Positions 52,433 to 61,403 of a stretch of 64,000 nt of DNA are shown here, in pieces; within the stretch, counting starts at the first letter, position 1; the number at the start of each line of letters is the position of its first letter. The DNA comes from an uncultured Muribaculaceae bacterium (GTDB lineage: Bacteria > Bacteroidota > Bacteroidia > Bacteroidales > Muribaculaceae), in NCBI GenBank assembly GCA_944321685.1, contig CALUMH010000008.1:1-64000 (forward strand), written 5' to 3'. The translations under genes were made by a program, and so were the position numbers. Below the pieces are notes generated by a model, which had not been told where the DNA came from, ran no database searches, and saw only the letters and a list, made by a program, of their open reading frames with translations.

Positions 52433-54424
52433 TCATTTATGCAGATACCAGTCGGTATTAGTCGTCGGGTCGGCAACCCAACCGTTAAATCCGGCATAGT
52501 TGCCCTCGCTGCCGATTCGCACGCCTTCATCCACAGGAATCCAGTTGGTTACGCCTTCTAACTTGATGGCAAACGGATACTTGCCATCTTCCGAGATATA
52601 ATAAGCATCATGCCCGCCTTCGGCAAGTGTTGCGTTTGCCCAACCGGTCATGGCATATCCCGGCAAGTGTATCTCGACGCGGTTCTTTGCCCCGGCAACA
52701 TATTGCGATACCACAAACGGATTGAAATGGTCGTCGAAATTGGTATTGCTCAGTGCCCCGTCGGCAAATGTGCGGTTCAGCGTGTAGGTATTGCCTATCG
52801 CAGCCTGTCCGTTTTCAAACATTATGAATTGACCCGGTTCTTCCTGCTTCGCATATCCCTCGACAGAACCGACCGCAGCGTTATCCACCGTAAAGCCGAA
52901 TGCATCGATATAGTCGGCACTGCCCTTCAAATTAGTCACCTTGAAAGCATCTTCAATCTTGGTAATATCATTGTCGGCATTGTAATATACCGTGCGAGTA
53001 TGCTCCACAAGCACGTCGTTCAAGTCATAGTCACCGCCATCGGGCCAAATATCCTCGAAACCGAGTGTCGATGTTTCTTGATACGGTTCCGGCACAACAG
53101 GTTCCGGATCGGGAATTACAGGACGGTCGGGATCATAAATCGCAGTTGCCGGATCAGCCTCCACATAGAACAGTATGTCGTTATACGACTTGTCGCCGCC
53201 ACCTTCTTGGAAAGCATCGTCTTCAAAACCTATAACCACACGTCCTGTGTCCGGGTCGGTCATAGTTATGCAACCGTAATGCCCATAATTGTTACATTCT
53301 TTATTGGAATATACTGCCTCACCATTGCCATACACTTTGGCAATTTGGCCGTTTATTGCATTCACTGCAAAATCGCTTGGCGGAGTATCGTTGGGACGCA
53401 AGTCTCCGGGATATATATTCGGGAACAAAATCCACCCGATAGTGTAACCTGCCGGGAAATCATCGGTACCCGGTTCATCATAATTGTCGCCAAAGTATTG
53501 CAATCTCACTTTAACAGGAGAGTCGGGAGTTCCATTATGTGTCAATGGGTAAACCACAAATTTAGGCATGGCCTTGATTTCGGCAGCCGACGGGTTCGAC
53601 TCCGAAGGATAGTAATAATAACCCATAGCATTTTCATACGTTCCGGTAGCATCAAGATACACAATATCGATATGCGCACTCGTCACGGTTTCACCACCGT
53701 CGGTGGTCTCGATTATCTTGACATTAGTTATATCCGAATCTTTGCATAAATAGGAATTATCTTGCTTCGGCAAACTTGCATTTATCCTTTGCACCAAACC
53801 GGCTGTTTCTTCATTATCCACCACTTGATACAGATTATCTGTTTTGCTGTTGTATGCCCACCATTTGACTCCAGTAACGGCATCAAACTCCGAGAACGAA
53901 TCATACAACCCATACAGATTATATTGCTCCGATACCACTATGCGGTTTGCCGCAATATCTATATGCGACTCATCACCTGCCGCCCTTGTTGCAACCATGC
54001 CCGGCAATACCGGCATTTCATAATGATAAATTACCGAATTATTTTCAACAGCCAATTCCATACACTTGGGCACACCCACGTAATCGGAGCATACATAAAC
54101 GGCACTCACATAAGCGGGCAACTTTATCGACCCGTCAAACTTGCTGTTGCCGTCGGTAAACGCCCCGTAAATCGGCCGTAAATTCTCTTTGCGTGTACCG
54201 TCCTCGTTATAAGGATTTTCGGCATACACCTCAAAGTTTACCGAATAGTCGCTGAAACCATAGTCAAGCGACAAGTCCACTACTTGCTCGGTCGAGAAAT
54301 CAAAAACCTCACCCGGCATTCCCGTTCCCGGTTCATTGCCTGCACCGGGTTCTTTGTCAACGCACGACGGCATCGCCATCATGCCCAAAGATGCAATTGT
54401 CAATAAAAAATGTGATTTACGCAT
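52433..54424 (-). CDS. LruC-domain lipoprotein (copy 2)
   Basis: 663 aa. The signal peptide has lipobox MPSC at about residue 21, then VDKEPGAG. The N-terminal beta-rich domain shares blocks with its neighbour (FEVYAENPYNEDGTRKE, IKLPAYVSAVYVCSDYVGVP). A middle DUF4114-like block contains VVIGFEDDAFQEGGGDKSYN and ILFYVEADP. The C-terminal LruC/DUF4842 domain holds LGFEDIWPDGGDYDLNDVLV, whose spaced Asp residues suggest calcium, then KVTNLKGSADYIDAFGFTV. LruC proteins are known in Leptospira and Bacteroidota and have no defined function. A tandem paralogue lies upstream; both have their own terminators. Confidence 0.85.
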   Translation of the reverse strand: MRKSHFLLTIASLGMMAMPSCVDKEPGAGNEPGTGMPGEVFDFSTEQVVDLSLDYGFSDYSVNFEVYAENPYNEDGTRKENLRPIYGAFTDGNSKFDGSIKLPAYVSAVYVCSDYVGVPKCMELAVENNSVIYHYEMPVLPGMVATRAAGDESHIDIAANRIVVSEQYNLYGLYDSFSEFDAVTGVKWWAYNSKTDNLYQVVDNEETAGLVQRINASLPKQDNSYLCKDSDITNVKIIETTDGGETVTSAHIDIVYLDATGTYENAMGYYYYPSESNPSAAEIKAMPKFVVYPLTHNGTPDSPVKVRLQYFGDNYDEPGTDDFPAGYTIGWILFPNIYPGDLRPNDTPPSDFAVNAINGQIAKVYGNGEAVYSNKECNNYGHYGCITMTDPDTGRVVIGFEDDAFQEGGGDKSYNDILFYVEADPATAIYDPDRPVIPDPEPVVPEPYQETSTLGFEDIWPDGGDYDLNDVLVEHTRTVYYNADNDITKIEDAFKVTNLKGSADYIDAFGFTVDNAAVGSVEGYAKQEEPGQFIMFENGQAAIGNTYTLNRTFADGALSNTNFDDHFNPFVVSQYVAGAKNRVEIHLPGYAMTGWANATLAEGGHDAYYISEDGKYPFAIKLEGVTNWIPVDEGVRIGSEGNYAGFNGWVADPTTNTDWYLHK

Positions 54425-54590
54425 TGTAATTAAGTAATTAGTAGGTAATTAAATCTGCACTAAAAAACATGGTAAAATTAACTATATTATTCCATGTATA
54501 CAACTTTATTCACACCAATAAACACAACCAATCGACATATTTCATTATTTCACATACGAAATAAGCGCATTATAGAATTGCACCGACCTC

Positions 54591-54639
54591 AAAAAAAACT
54601 TCGTAGATGCCGAATGGTGTTTATTCGGCATCTACGAAG
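54591..54639 (-). terminator. Strong terminator between LruC genes
   Basis: A 17-bp perfect stem (54599-54615 with 54623-54639) and a 7-nt loop, followed on the minus strand by eight T (54591-54598). It ends the upstream LruC transcript, so the two paralogues are separate units. Confidence 0.9.
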
Positions 54640-54677
54640 CCATAATCTGCCTCTTTAGAATTCTTTACGCAGATTTT

Positions 54678-56672
54678 TTATTTCTTGTTTTTATACCAGT
54701 CGGCATATTGCCCCGATGTTGGGCATCCGGCCTCTACCCAATTGTTGTAAGTCGGGTACTCGCCTTCGCTACCAATAGTAACCGTTTCGGTTACAGGTTC
54801 CCAACCGGTAACGCCGGCAAGGCTTATGGCAAACGGATATTTGCCGTTTTTGTTTACATAATAAGCGTCATCGGCCTGGCCTTGTTGTGATGCATCGGCC
54901 CAACTTGTGGCAGCCATCTTGGGCAAATGCACTTCCTTGCGGTTCTTGCTGCCTGCAACATAGTTGATAACTATGAACGGATTGAATTCATCATCAAATC
55001 CCTTGTGTGCAAGCTCGCCGTCTTTGAACGTGCGGGTCAACGTATATGTCTCCCCTATCGAAGACTGAGCATCGGTAAACATGATGAACTGGTTGCTCTC
55101 TTCTATCGCAGCTGCACCGGTTACAGCACCAACGGTACTCGATGTCACGGTAAAGCCAAATGCATCGGTGTAATCGGCACTACCCTTTAAGTTAACCACC
55201 TTGAAAGCATCTTCAATCTTGGTAATGTAACCATTGCTGTTGTGGGTTACGGTGTGGGTTTGCTCCACAACCACGTCGTTAAGGTCATAGTCACCGCCGG
55301 TAGGCCAAATATCCTCAAATGCAATTGTGGCAGTCTCGGTGTATGAATCCTCGGTAGGTTCTTCCGGCTCTTCGGGTATATCCGGACGATCGGGGTTTTG
55401 AATTACATCGGGATTTGACTCTACATAGAACAAGATGTCGTCAAACGATTTGTCGCTGCCTTTCGGATTATTAGTCTGATCTTCAAAGCCTATGATTACA
55501 CGACCCGAATCGGGATCATTAAGCGTGATGCAACCTTTCTTTTGACTATGGTTATATTCGCTGTTGGAATATATAGCCATATTATCACTGTAAACCTCGG
55601 TAATACCTTTGTTGATTACATCTATGTCCCATGAGTTCTTTCCACTGCCAAACGGCCACCAAGAATCAACCGTGCGATCGAGATTCGGGAACAACACCCA
55701 ACCTATAGTATATCCACCCGGGAAATCATCGGTTCCTTTTTCATTATAGTTCTCACCGTAAAATTGCAAACGAGCCTTCACAGGATGGTCAGGATTGCCA
55801 TCGGTAGTCAACGGGAATACCACATACTTGGGAATATTTCTTACATCGGGCGTGGTACCTGTCTTATAGTAATAATACCCCATTGCGTTCTCATATTCGC
55901 CGGTAGCCGAAAGGAACACAAGGTCGAGGTGACAACTTTCAAGTTCCTCTCCGTTATAAGTGGCAGGAATAGTAACATTGGTGTCTTCCGAATCACTCGT
56001 ATATTGGCTGTTATCTTTCTTATTGCCACGCTTGTCGGTCAAAGAATTTTGTACCCGGCGAAGCAAGTTTGCAGTCTCGTAACTGAGATCTACGGCATAC
56101 AGCCCTGATACATTCTCATTATATGCCCAATAACTTGTTTTATTTACATATGAATATCTTGAAATATCGGTATATAAAGCATACAAATTCTTTGAAATAC
56201 GGTCGGCCTTGCTGACGCTGTAGCAAGGATCTTCACTGCCTGCACGTGTTACCAATGTACCCGGCAGTTCAGGCAACTCATACTTATAAGTTACGGCATT
56301 GTTTTCAACTTTCAGTTCCAAGCAGCGCGGAATACCGTAAGAATTCGAGCACAGATACACTGTCTCAACATAGGCAGGCAATGTAACCGTGGCTTGATAA
56401 CGGCTGTTTTCATCGGTGAAACCTCCGTAATACGGTTCTACATCTTTCTTGGTTCCATCTTCGTTATATGGGTTTTCAATATACAGTTTGAAATTGGCAC
56501 TGTACCCCGCATAACCATAATCAATGTTAAGCGCTACTTCATTCTCGGTCGAGAAATCAGAAATCTCTGCAGGAGTAGGCATCCCGCCACCCACCGCAGT
56601 CGGTTCTTTATCAACGCACGAAGCCATCATGCACAACAAAGCACCTGAAACTAAACAAAGTGATTTACGCAT
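54678..56672 (-). CDS. LruC-domain lipoprotein (copy 1)
   Basis: 664 aa. Lipobox MASC (Cys about residue 18), followed by VDKEPTAVGG. Same architecture as the downstream copy: N-terminal beta domain (FKLYIENPYNEDGTKKD, VTLPAYVETVYLCSNSYGIP), a DUF4114-like segment (VIIGFEDQTNNPKGSDKSFD), then LruC/DUF4842 (IAFEDIWPTGGDYDLNDVVV, KVVNLKGSADYTDAFGFTV). The conserved blocks are near-identical while linkers differ (a Pro/Glu hinge IPEEPEEPTEDSY here), pointing to an old tandem duplication. It is probably surface-attached; the ligand is unknown. A consensus promoter lies at 56737-56768. Confidence 0.85.
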   Translation of the reverse strand: MRKSLCLVSGALLCMMASCVDKEPTAVGGGMPTPAEISDFSTENEVALNIDYGYAGYSANFKLYIENPYNEDGTKKDVEPYYGGFTDENSRYQATVTLPAYVETVYLCSNSYGIPRCLELKVENNAVTYKYELPELPGTLVTRAGSEDPCYSVSKADRISKNLYALYTDISRYSYVNKTSYWAYNENVSGLYAVDLSYETANLLRRVQNSLTDKRGNKKDNSQYTSDSEDTNVTIPATYNGEELESCHLDLVFLSATGEYENAMGYYYYKTGTTPDVRNIPKYVVFPLTTDGNPDHPVKARLQFYGENYNEKGTDDFPGGYTIGWVLFPNLDRTVDSWWPFGSGKNSWDIDVINKGITEVYSDNMAIYSNSEYNHSQKKGCITLNDPDSGRVIIGFEDQTNNPKGSDKSFDDILFYVESNPDVIQNPDRPDIPEEPEEPTEDSYTETATIAFEDIWPTGGDYDLNDVVVEQTHTVTHNSNGYITKIEDAFKVVNLKGSADYTDAFGFTVTSSTVGAVTGAAAIEESNQFIMFTDAQSSIGETYTLTRTFKDGELAHKGFDDEFNPFIVINYVAGSKNRKEVHLPKMAATSWADASQQGQADDAYYVNKNGKYPFAISLAGVTGWEPVTETVTIGSEGEYPTYNNWVEAGCPTSGQYADWYKNKK

Positions 56673-56736
56673 AGTATCTCGATAAATTAGTAGTTCGATG
56701 TAATAACAAAAAACAATAGTATGTTTTTTCCTTGCG

Positions 56737-56768
56737 CAAAACTATGCTAAAACAGCCATTAAAACAAA
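56737..56768 (-). promoter_or_regulatory. Promoter of LruC copy 1
   Basis: TTTG (56765-56768), 20 bases, TAGTTTTG (56737-56744) on the minus strand: an exact Bacteroidetes consensus, 64 bases before the start codon. Confidence 0.7.
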
Positions 56769-56798
56769 CTTTTACCATTAATGTACGTTAAAATGCAC

Positions 56799-56831
56799 AA
56801 AAAGTGCGCTCCCGACTATTCGGGAACGCAC
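56799..56831 (-). terminator. Terminator of glgP
   Basis: GTGCG-C-TCCCGA and TCGGGA-A-CGCAC (56804-56815 with 56820-56831) form a stem with one mismatch; five T follow on the minus strand. It lies about 30 bases after the phosphorylase stop. Confidence 0.8.
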
Positions 56832-56863
56832 CTTTATGACATATTGCAATTCAAACTAAGGAA

Positions 56864-59419
56864 TTACAACCACTTAACATATGCGAAATCTTGACGGTGC
56901 GGAAGATCGCTGTTGTTGGGATATACGCGGAACGAATAACGGAACGAACCTGCATACTTGATCTTGTCCTTCACATAATATGTGAGATTGTCACCATCAA
57001 CATTGGTAATCGTAAGCGGAATTCTATCAACCAACTTCGAATCACGGTCGGCATCGCTGTAAACAACGAGTTCCACGCCAAGGTCTTTGCCAAGACCTGC
57101 AGTATAGAGCACCACCGTAGCCTCAAATTCGTCACCGTTAACGGCAGTCGTCTTCAATGCATCCGATACTTGGATGTCAACGGCATGAATATCGTTCCAC
57201 TTCGATGCAACGTTTTCCTTCCACGCAACTATTTCCTTGGCCTTGGCATAATTGTTTGCCATAAGCTCGGCCGAACGCTTGCCTTCCTTGCAGTAGAAAC
57301 GGTCGATGTAATCGTTAATCATGCGCGTCATGGTGTAGTGAGGCGCAATGTGAGCGATAGAATTCTTGATATATTGTACCCACTCGGGCGAATAACCCTT
57401 GCTGTTCTTTGCAAAGTAAAGCGGAATAATCTCGTTTTCGAGCATCGAATAGATAGTGGCAGCATCGAGCTTGTCTTGCTGGCCCTGGTCGGTGTAAGTG
57501 CGTTTGTCGGTCAAAGCCCAACCTGCACCTTCACGGTAGCCTTCATACCACCAACCATCTTTTACCGAGAAGTTAAGCACACCATTCATTTCGGCCTTTT
57601 CGCCCGATGTACCCGATGCTTCGAGAGGACGGGTAGGTGTGTTCAACCAAATATCAACGCCGCTGACAAGGCGCTTTGCAAGAATCATGTCGTAGTTTTC
57701 GAGGAAGATAATCTTGCCAAGGAACTGCGGCATACGAGAAATTTCGATGATGCGCTTTATCAAGCCTTGACCGCCGCCATCGGCAGGGTGAGCCTTACCG
57801 GCAAAAATGAATTGCACGGGGAACTTCTCGTTGTTTACAATCTTCGACAAGCGGTCGAGGTCGGTAAAGAGCAGGTGAGCACGCTTGTAAGTTGCAAAAC
57901 GGCGGGCAAAACCTATCATCAACGCATTGGGGTTGATTTTCTCCACAATCGACAAAATGCGAGTCGGGTCACCCTGGTTCTTAAGCCATGATGCGGTGAA
58001 ATCTTTCTTTATGAACTCGATGAGCTTGTTTTTCAACTTCATGCGAAGTGCCCAAATATCTTCGTCCTTGGCCTTGAGAATGGGAGCCCAGGTCTTTTCG
58101 TCGCTTTGAGCTTCAAGGTAACCTTCACCGAATATGTCGGCATAGAATTCCTTCCACTCGGTGGCTGCCCACGTCTGCATATGCACACCGTTGGTTACAT
58201 ACGACACGTGCGACTCTTCCCAAGTATAACCCTTCCATATGCCTTGGAACATCTTCTTCGACACTTCACCGTGCAACCAGCTCACACCGTTGGCTTCCTG
58301 GCAAGTGTTAAGAGCAAATACGCTCATGCTGAAACGTTCGTTGGTATCGGGATTTTCACGACCCATGTTCATCAAGTCGGCCCACGAAATACCCAACTTT
58401 TCGGGGAACTCGCCCATGTACTTGCCAAACAACGACTCATCGAAATAGTCGTGGCCGGCAGGAACCGGAGTGTGAACAGTATAAAGCGAAGTAGCGCGTA
58501 CCACTTCAAGAGCCTGATTGAATGTGAGGTGCTCGTCTTGAACATAGTCAACAAGACGTTGCAAGTTGAGCAATGCGGCATGACCTTCGTTGCAGTGGTA
58601 AAGTTGCGGTTTGATACCAAGTTTCTTGAGCATCAACACACCGCCTATGCCCAACAAGTATTCTTGCTTGATGCGGTTTTCCCAGTCGCCGCCATAAAGC
58701 ATATGGGTGATTGAACGGTCATATTCCGAGTTCAAGTCGATGTCGGTATCCATCAAGTAAAGGTTCATGCGACCCACGTTTACTTTCCAGATGCGGGCAT
58801 AGATTATGCGGCCGGGATAAGGCACTTCGAGCAACATATGGTTGCCATTCTCATCAAGAACCGGCTCGATTGGCAATTGGTTGAAGTTCTGCGGCTCATA
58901 GTTTGCAATCTGCTGGCCGTCCATGGCAAGCGTCTGCGTGAAGTAGCCGTAACGGTAAAGGAAGCTCACTGCCACCATGTTGATGCGCGAGTCTGAGGCC
59001 TCCTTGATGTAGTCGCCGGCCAATATGCCAAGGCCGCCTGAATATATCTTTAATGCGCCGCACAAACCGAATTCCATGCTGAAATAAGCAATCGAAGGAA
59101 CATCGGTGCGCATAGGCACTTTCATATACTCCTTGAAGTCGGAATATACCTTCTCGATGCGAGCCATCATTGCCTTATCCTTGAGGATGGCTTCATAGCG
59201 GTCATATCTCAATTGTTGCAAAAGCATAACCGGATTTTGCCCTGTTTCCCTCCACAGGTCACGGTCAAGGTCGTGGAACAATGCTTTGCCTTCGCTATTC
59301 CAAACCCACCAAAGGTTCTTGGCCAATTCTTCCAGCATTTTCAATTTTGCGGGAAGTTCTGATTTAACAGTCAAATCCCTCCATGCAGGGGAATTGGTGT
59401 TACTAACTTGTAGTTTCAT
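56864..59419 (-). CDS. glgP: Alpha-glucan (glycogen) phosphorylase
   Basis: 851 aa GT35 enzyme of the shorter bacterial alpha-glucan phosphorylase type, with the N-terminal DUF3417 region ([20 protein letters not shown], about residues 33-52). [27 protein letters not shown] and [13 protein letters not shown] belong to the active site, [13 protein letters not shown] follows, and the PLP lysine lies in [18 protein letters not shown]. It releases glucose-1-phosphate from alpha-1,4-glucan with phosphate. The glycogen synthase gene lies 39 bases upstream on the same strand, so synthesis and breakdown genes are co-transcribed. Confidence 0.95.
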   Translation of the reverse strand: MKLQVSNTNSPAWRDLTVKSELPAKLKMLEELAKNLWWVWNSEGKALFHDLDRDLWRETGQNPVMLLQQLRYDRYEAILKDKAMMARIEKVYSDFKEYMKVPMRTDVPSIAYFSMEFGLCGALKIYSGGLGILAGDYIKEASDSRINMVAVSFLYRYGYFTQTLAMDGQQIANYEPQNFNQLPIEPVLDENGNHMLLEVPYPGRIIYARIWKVNVGRMNLYLMDTDIDLNSEYDRSITHMLYGGDWENRIKQEYLLGIGGVLMLKKLGIKPQLYHCNEGHAALLNLQRLVDYVQDEHLTFNQALEVVRATSLYTVHTPVPAGHDYFDESLFGKYMGEFPEKLGISWADLMNMGRENPDTNERFSMSVFALNTCQEANGVSWLHGEVSKKMFQGIWKGYTWEESHVSYVTNGVHMQTWAATEWKEFYADIFGEGYLEAQSDEKTWAPILKAKDEDIWALRMKLKNKLIEFIKKDFTASWLKNQGDPTRILSIVEKINPNALMIGFARRFATYKRAHLLFTDLDRLSKIVNNEKFPVQFIFAGKAHPADGGGQGLIKRIIEISRMPQFLGKIIFLENYDMILAKRLVSGVDIWLNTPTRPLEASGTSGEKAEMNGVLNFSVKDGWWYEGYREGAGWALTDKRTYTDQGQQDKLDAATIYSMLENEIIPLYFAKNSKGYSPEWVQYIKNSIAHIAPHYTMTRMINDYIDRFYCKEGKRSAELMANNYAKAKEIVAWKENVASKWNDIHAVDIQVSDALKTTAVNGDEFEATVVLYTAGLGKDLGVELVVYSDADRDSKLVDRIPLTITNVDGDNLTYYVKDKIKYAGSFRYSFRVYPNNSDLPHRQDFAYVKWL

Positions 59420-59458
59420 TTTCGATTTTGTGATATTTTGGGTTAGTTAATTTTTCTT

Positions 59459-61126
59459 TTAGATATTCGCACCTTGGTTGTTCACGTTGGCCAAGGCTTC
59501 GGAATATGCCTCATAATAGAACTTCATGAATTGCTTCCATTGTGCCTGCTTCGAGGTGGCCGATGCTGCCGCTCTTATGCCGGCAGTCGTCTTGGCATCG
59601 GTCGAGAGCAGTTGCAACACATTGCTTGCTATTTGCGATACCACATCGTTGTAATTGGAATCGTTGCGATGAAGCACTTTCACACCGCAAGTGGTGAAGC
59701 CGTTTTCAAAATCGTCAAGCACCCATTGCCCGAAACCTGCAAGGTCGGTGGTGATGGTCGGCACGCCGAATGCTATACTTTCGAGCGGAGTGTAGCCCCA
59801 AGGCTCGTAATATGATGCAAACACGGTGCAATCAAGCCCGGGCAACAAATCATAATAAGGCATATCGAATATGCCATCAGTTCCATTCAGATATGACGGC
59901 ACATATATAATCATGAAATGGTCATCGTTAGCATAATGCATTCCAAGGTAATTGATTTTACCGTAAATGGCATCTTGGGAATAATTATGCAACGTGTGTG
60001 TTATCATCGAATTTTCAAGACGTTCGCACTTGCCTGTCTTCATGGCAGCCATAAGGTCGCGGCGAGCCTCATCGACCCACGCCGGCACAAACATGAACGC
60101 AAGCACCTTTTTACCTTCGCGTCCGGGCGTGTTGCGAATACTGTTCATTGCATCGATAAACACATCATAACCTTTATTCCTGAATTCGTTACGGCCGGCC
60201 GTGGCAATGATGAAAGTATCATCATCGGCAAGGTCTATTCCCGTCAGCGCACGAGCCACCTGCAACATCTTTCCGCGAGCGGCGGCACGCCTTGTGGGAT
60301 AATCTTTCTTTGTAGGCACAAATGTTTGTTCAAATCCGTTGGGAGTAACCAGCGGTCTGCGCCCGAGCAGCTGTACACACTCCCTTGCAGTGACTTCACT
60401 CACAGTGGTAAAGCTGTCGGCATTCCATGCGGCGGCTTTCTCAAGCGAATGTTTCGACTGCATATTAAGCTCACCTGCCATTTGATCGCCGTTATATCCG
60501 GCAAGATAATCATACAGTGGCTTATTGTTGCAGCAAATGCTGCGGCCTATGCTTGTGGCGTGGGTGGTGAACACCGTTGCAATGCTCGGCATATGCGATT
60601 TCAGGTAGAGCAGCCCCATTCCGGTGGTCCACTCGTCGAAATGAGCAATCACCTTGCTCTTGCCGTCGTTGTATTTGTCGAGATATATGCTCTCTATAAC
60701 CAACGCTGCAGCATAAGCAAACATGCAACTGTCGTCATAGTCGCCGTAAGCGTGCAACGAATCTACGCTGAACTTATTCCACATTTGGGCATAAAGTTCA
60801 TCCTTGTAGGTAAACAACGCCTTGTAGTCAACAAGTATCACTATCGGGTTGCCCGGAATAGTCCACCGGCCGACACGTATTTCCATTCCAAGCGGAAACA
60901 CGGCCTGCTTGCGCCAATCCTGCAATAATGTCTTTGATTCTTTGAAGCAAGGACACGGATTGTCCTTGCTCCATATATCAGGTCCTATAAAAATAACCTT
61001 GTCTTTGAAATCATTCTGTAAAGTCTTTGCTTTCGTGGAAAGGACGGCATATATGCCGCCTACTTTATTACACACTTCCCAGCTTGTTTCAAATATCAAA
61101 TCCGGCTTTTCTGTGTTTTCTAACAT
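59459..61126 (-). CDS. Glycogen synthase, GT3 (eukaryote-like) type
   Basis: 555 aa. Unlike GlgA of enterobacteria (GT5) this resembles the eukaryotic GT3 synthase: FETSWEVCNKVGGIYAVLSTK at the N-terminus, HFDEWTTGMGLLYLKSH, VFTTHATSIGRSICCNN and TTVSEVTARECVQLLGR, then LVTPNGFEQ and a C-terminal SYYEPWGYTPLESIAFGVPT. It elongates alpha-1,4-glucan, probably from UDP-glucose as in other GT3 enzymes. This form is usual in Bacteroidales. It heads the operon with glgP. A TATATTTG -7 like box (61162-61169) precedes the start by 35 bases. Confidence 0.93.
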   Translation of the reverse strand: MLENTEKPDLIFETSWEVCNKVGGIYAVLSTKAKTLQNDFKDKVIFIGPDIWSKDNPCPCFKESKTLLQDWRKQAVFPLGMEIRVGRWTIPGNPIVILVDYKALFTYKDELYAQMWNKFSVDSLHAYGDYDDSCMFAYAAALVIESIYLDKYNDGKSKVIAHFDEWTTGMGLLYLKSHMPSIATVFTTHATSIGRSICCNNKPLYDYLAGYNGDQMAGELNMQSKHSLEKAAAWNADSFTTVSEVTARECVQLLGRRPLVTPNGFEQTFVPTKKDYPTRRAAARGKMLQVARALTGIDLADDDTFIIATAGRNEFRNKGYDVFIDAMNSIRNTPGREGKKVLAFMFVPAWVDEARRDLMAAMKTGKCERLENSMITHTLHNYSQDAIYGKINYLGMHYANDDHFMIIYVPSYLNGTDGIFDMPYYDLLPGLDCTVFASYYEPWGYTPLESIAFGVPTITTDLAGFGQWVLDDFENGFTTCGVKVLHRNDSNYNDVVSQIASNVLQLLSTDAKTTAGIRAAASATSKQAQWKQFMKFYYEAYSEALANVNNQGANI

Positions 61127-61161
61127 ACAGCATCTAATCCAATCTAATTATTTTGACGGGG

Positions 61162-61169
61162 CAAATATA
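61162..61169 (-). promoter_or_regulatory. Putative -7 box for the glycogen operon
   Basis: TATATTTG on the minus strand fits TAnnTTTG, about 35 bases before the glycogen synthase start. A poly-T run lies immediately upstream; the -33 is unclear. Confidence 0.45.
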
Positions 61170-61263
61170 GTCAAAAAAAAAGAATTATCCTAAACAGCCC
61201 CCTGCCGCTTATTGCCCTATCCGGGGTGAAGTTTATTAAAATCACCCTATTATTTCTCGCTTG

Positions 61264-61311
61264 GCAAAGCCGCAGTGGCTTATTTTCCCACGTCGGGAAA
61301 CGGCTATTTGC
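61264..61311. other. Interrupted hairpin between amylase and glycogen synthase
   Basis: GCAAA-GCCG (61264-61272) pairs with CGGC-TA-TTTGC (61301-61311), enclosing TTTCCC-acgtc-GGGAAA (61284-61300) and an 11-nt one-sided bulge. No T-run follows. Role unknown. Confidence 0.4.
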
Positions 61312-61337
61312 AAAAATGTTAAAGTATCCTAATACTA

Positions 61338-61395
61338 TAATGTTGCAATGCTGCAAACCAATGAATAATATCACGTTTGCAGCATTGCAACATTA
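61338..61395. repeat. 21-bp perfect inverted repeat after amylase gene
   Basis: Arms 61338-61358 and 61375-61395 are perfect complements (TAATGTTGCAATGCTGCAAA and one more base) around a 16-nt loop, starting 9 bases after the amylase stop. There is no T-run on either strand, so it is not a classic terminator. Confidence 0.75.
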
Positions 61396-61403
61396 AAGTG
61401 AAA

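Noticed and set aside
59918-60928. Plus-strand open frame opposite the glycogen synthase gene
   Set aside because: Mirror frame of a conserved GT3 gene with no promoter or motif of its own.
61264-61311. Minus-strand GCCACTG near a CCCG segment recalled the cobalamin riboswitch core
   Set aside because: The B12 box and the other conserved riboswitch segments are absent and no cobalamin gene follows.
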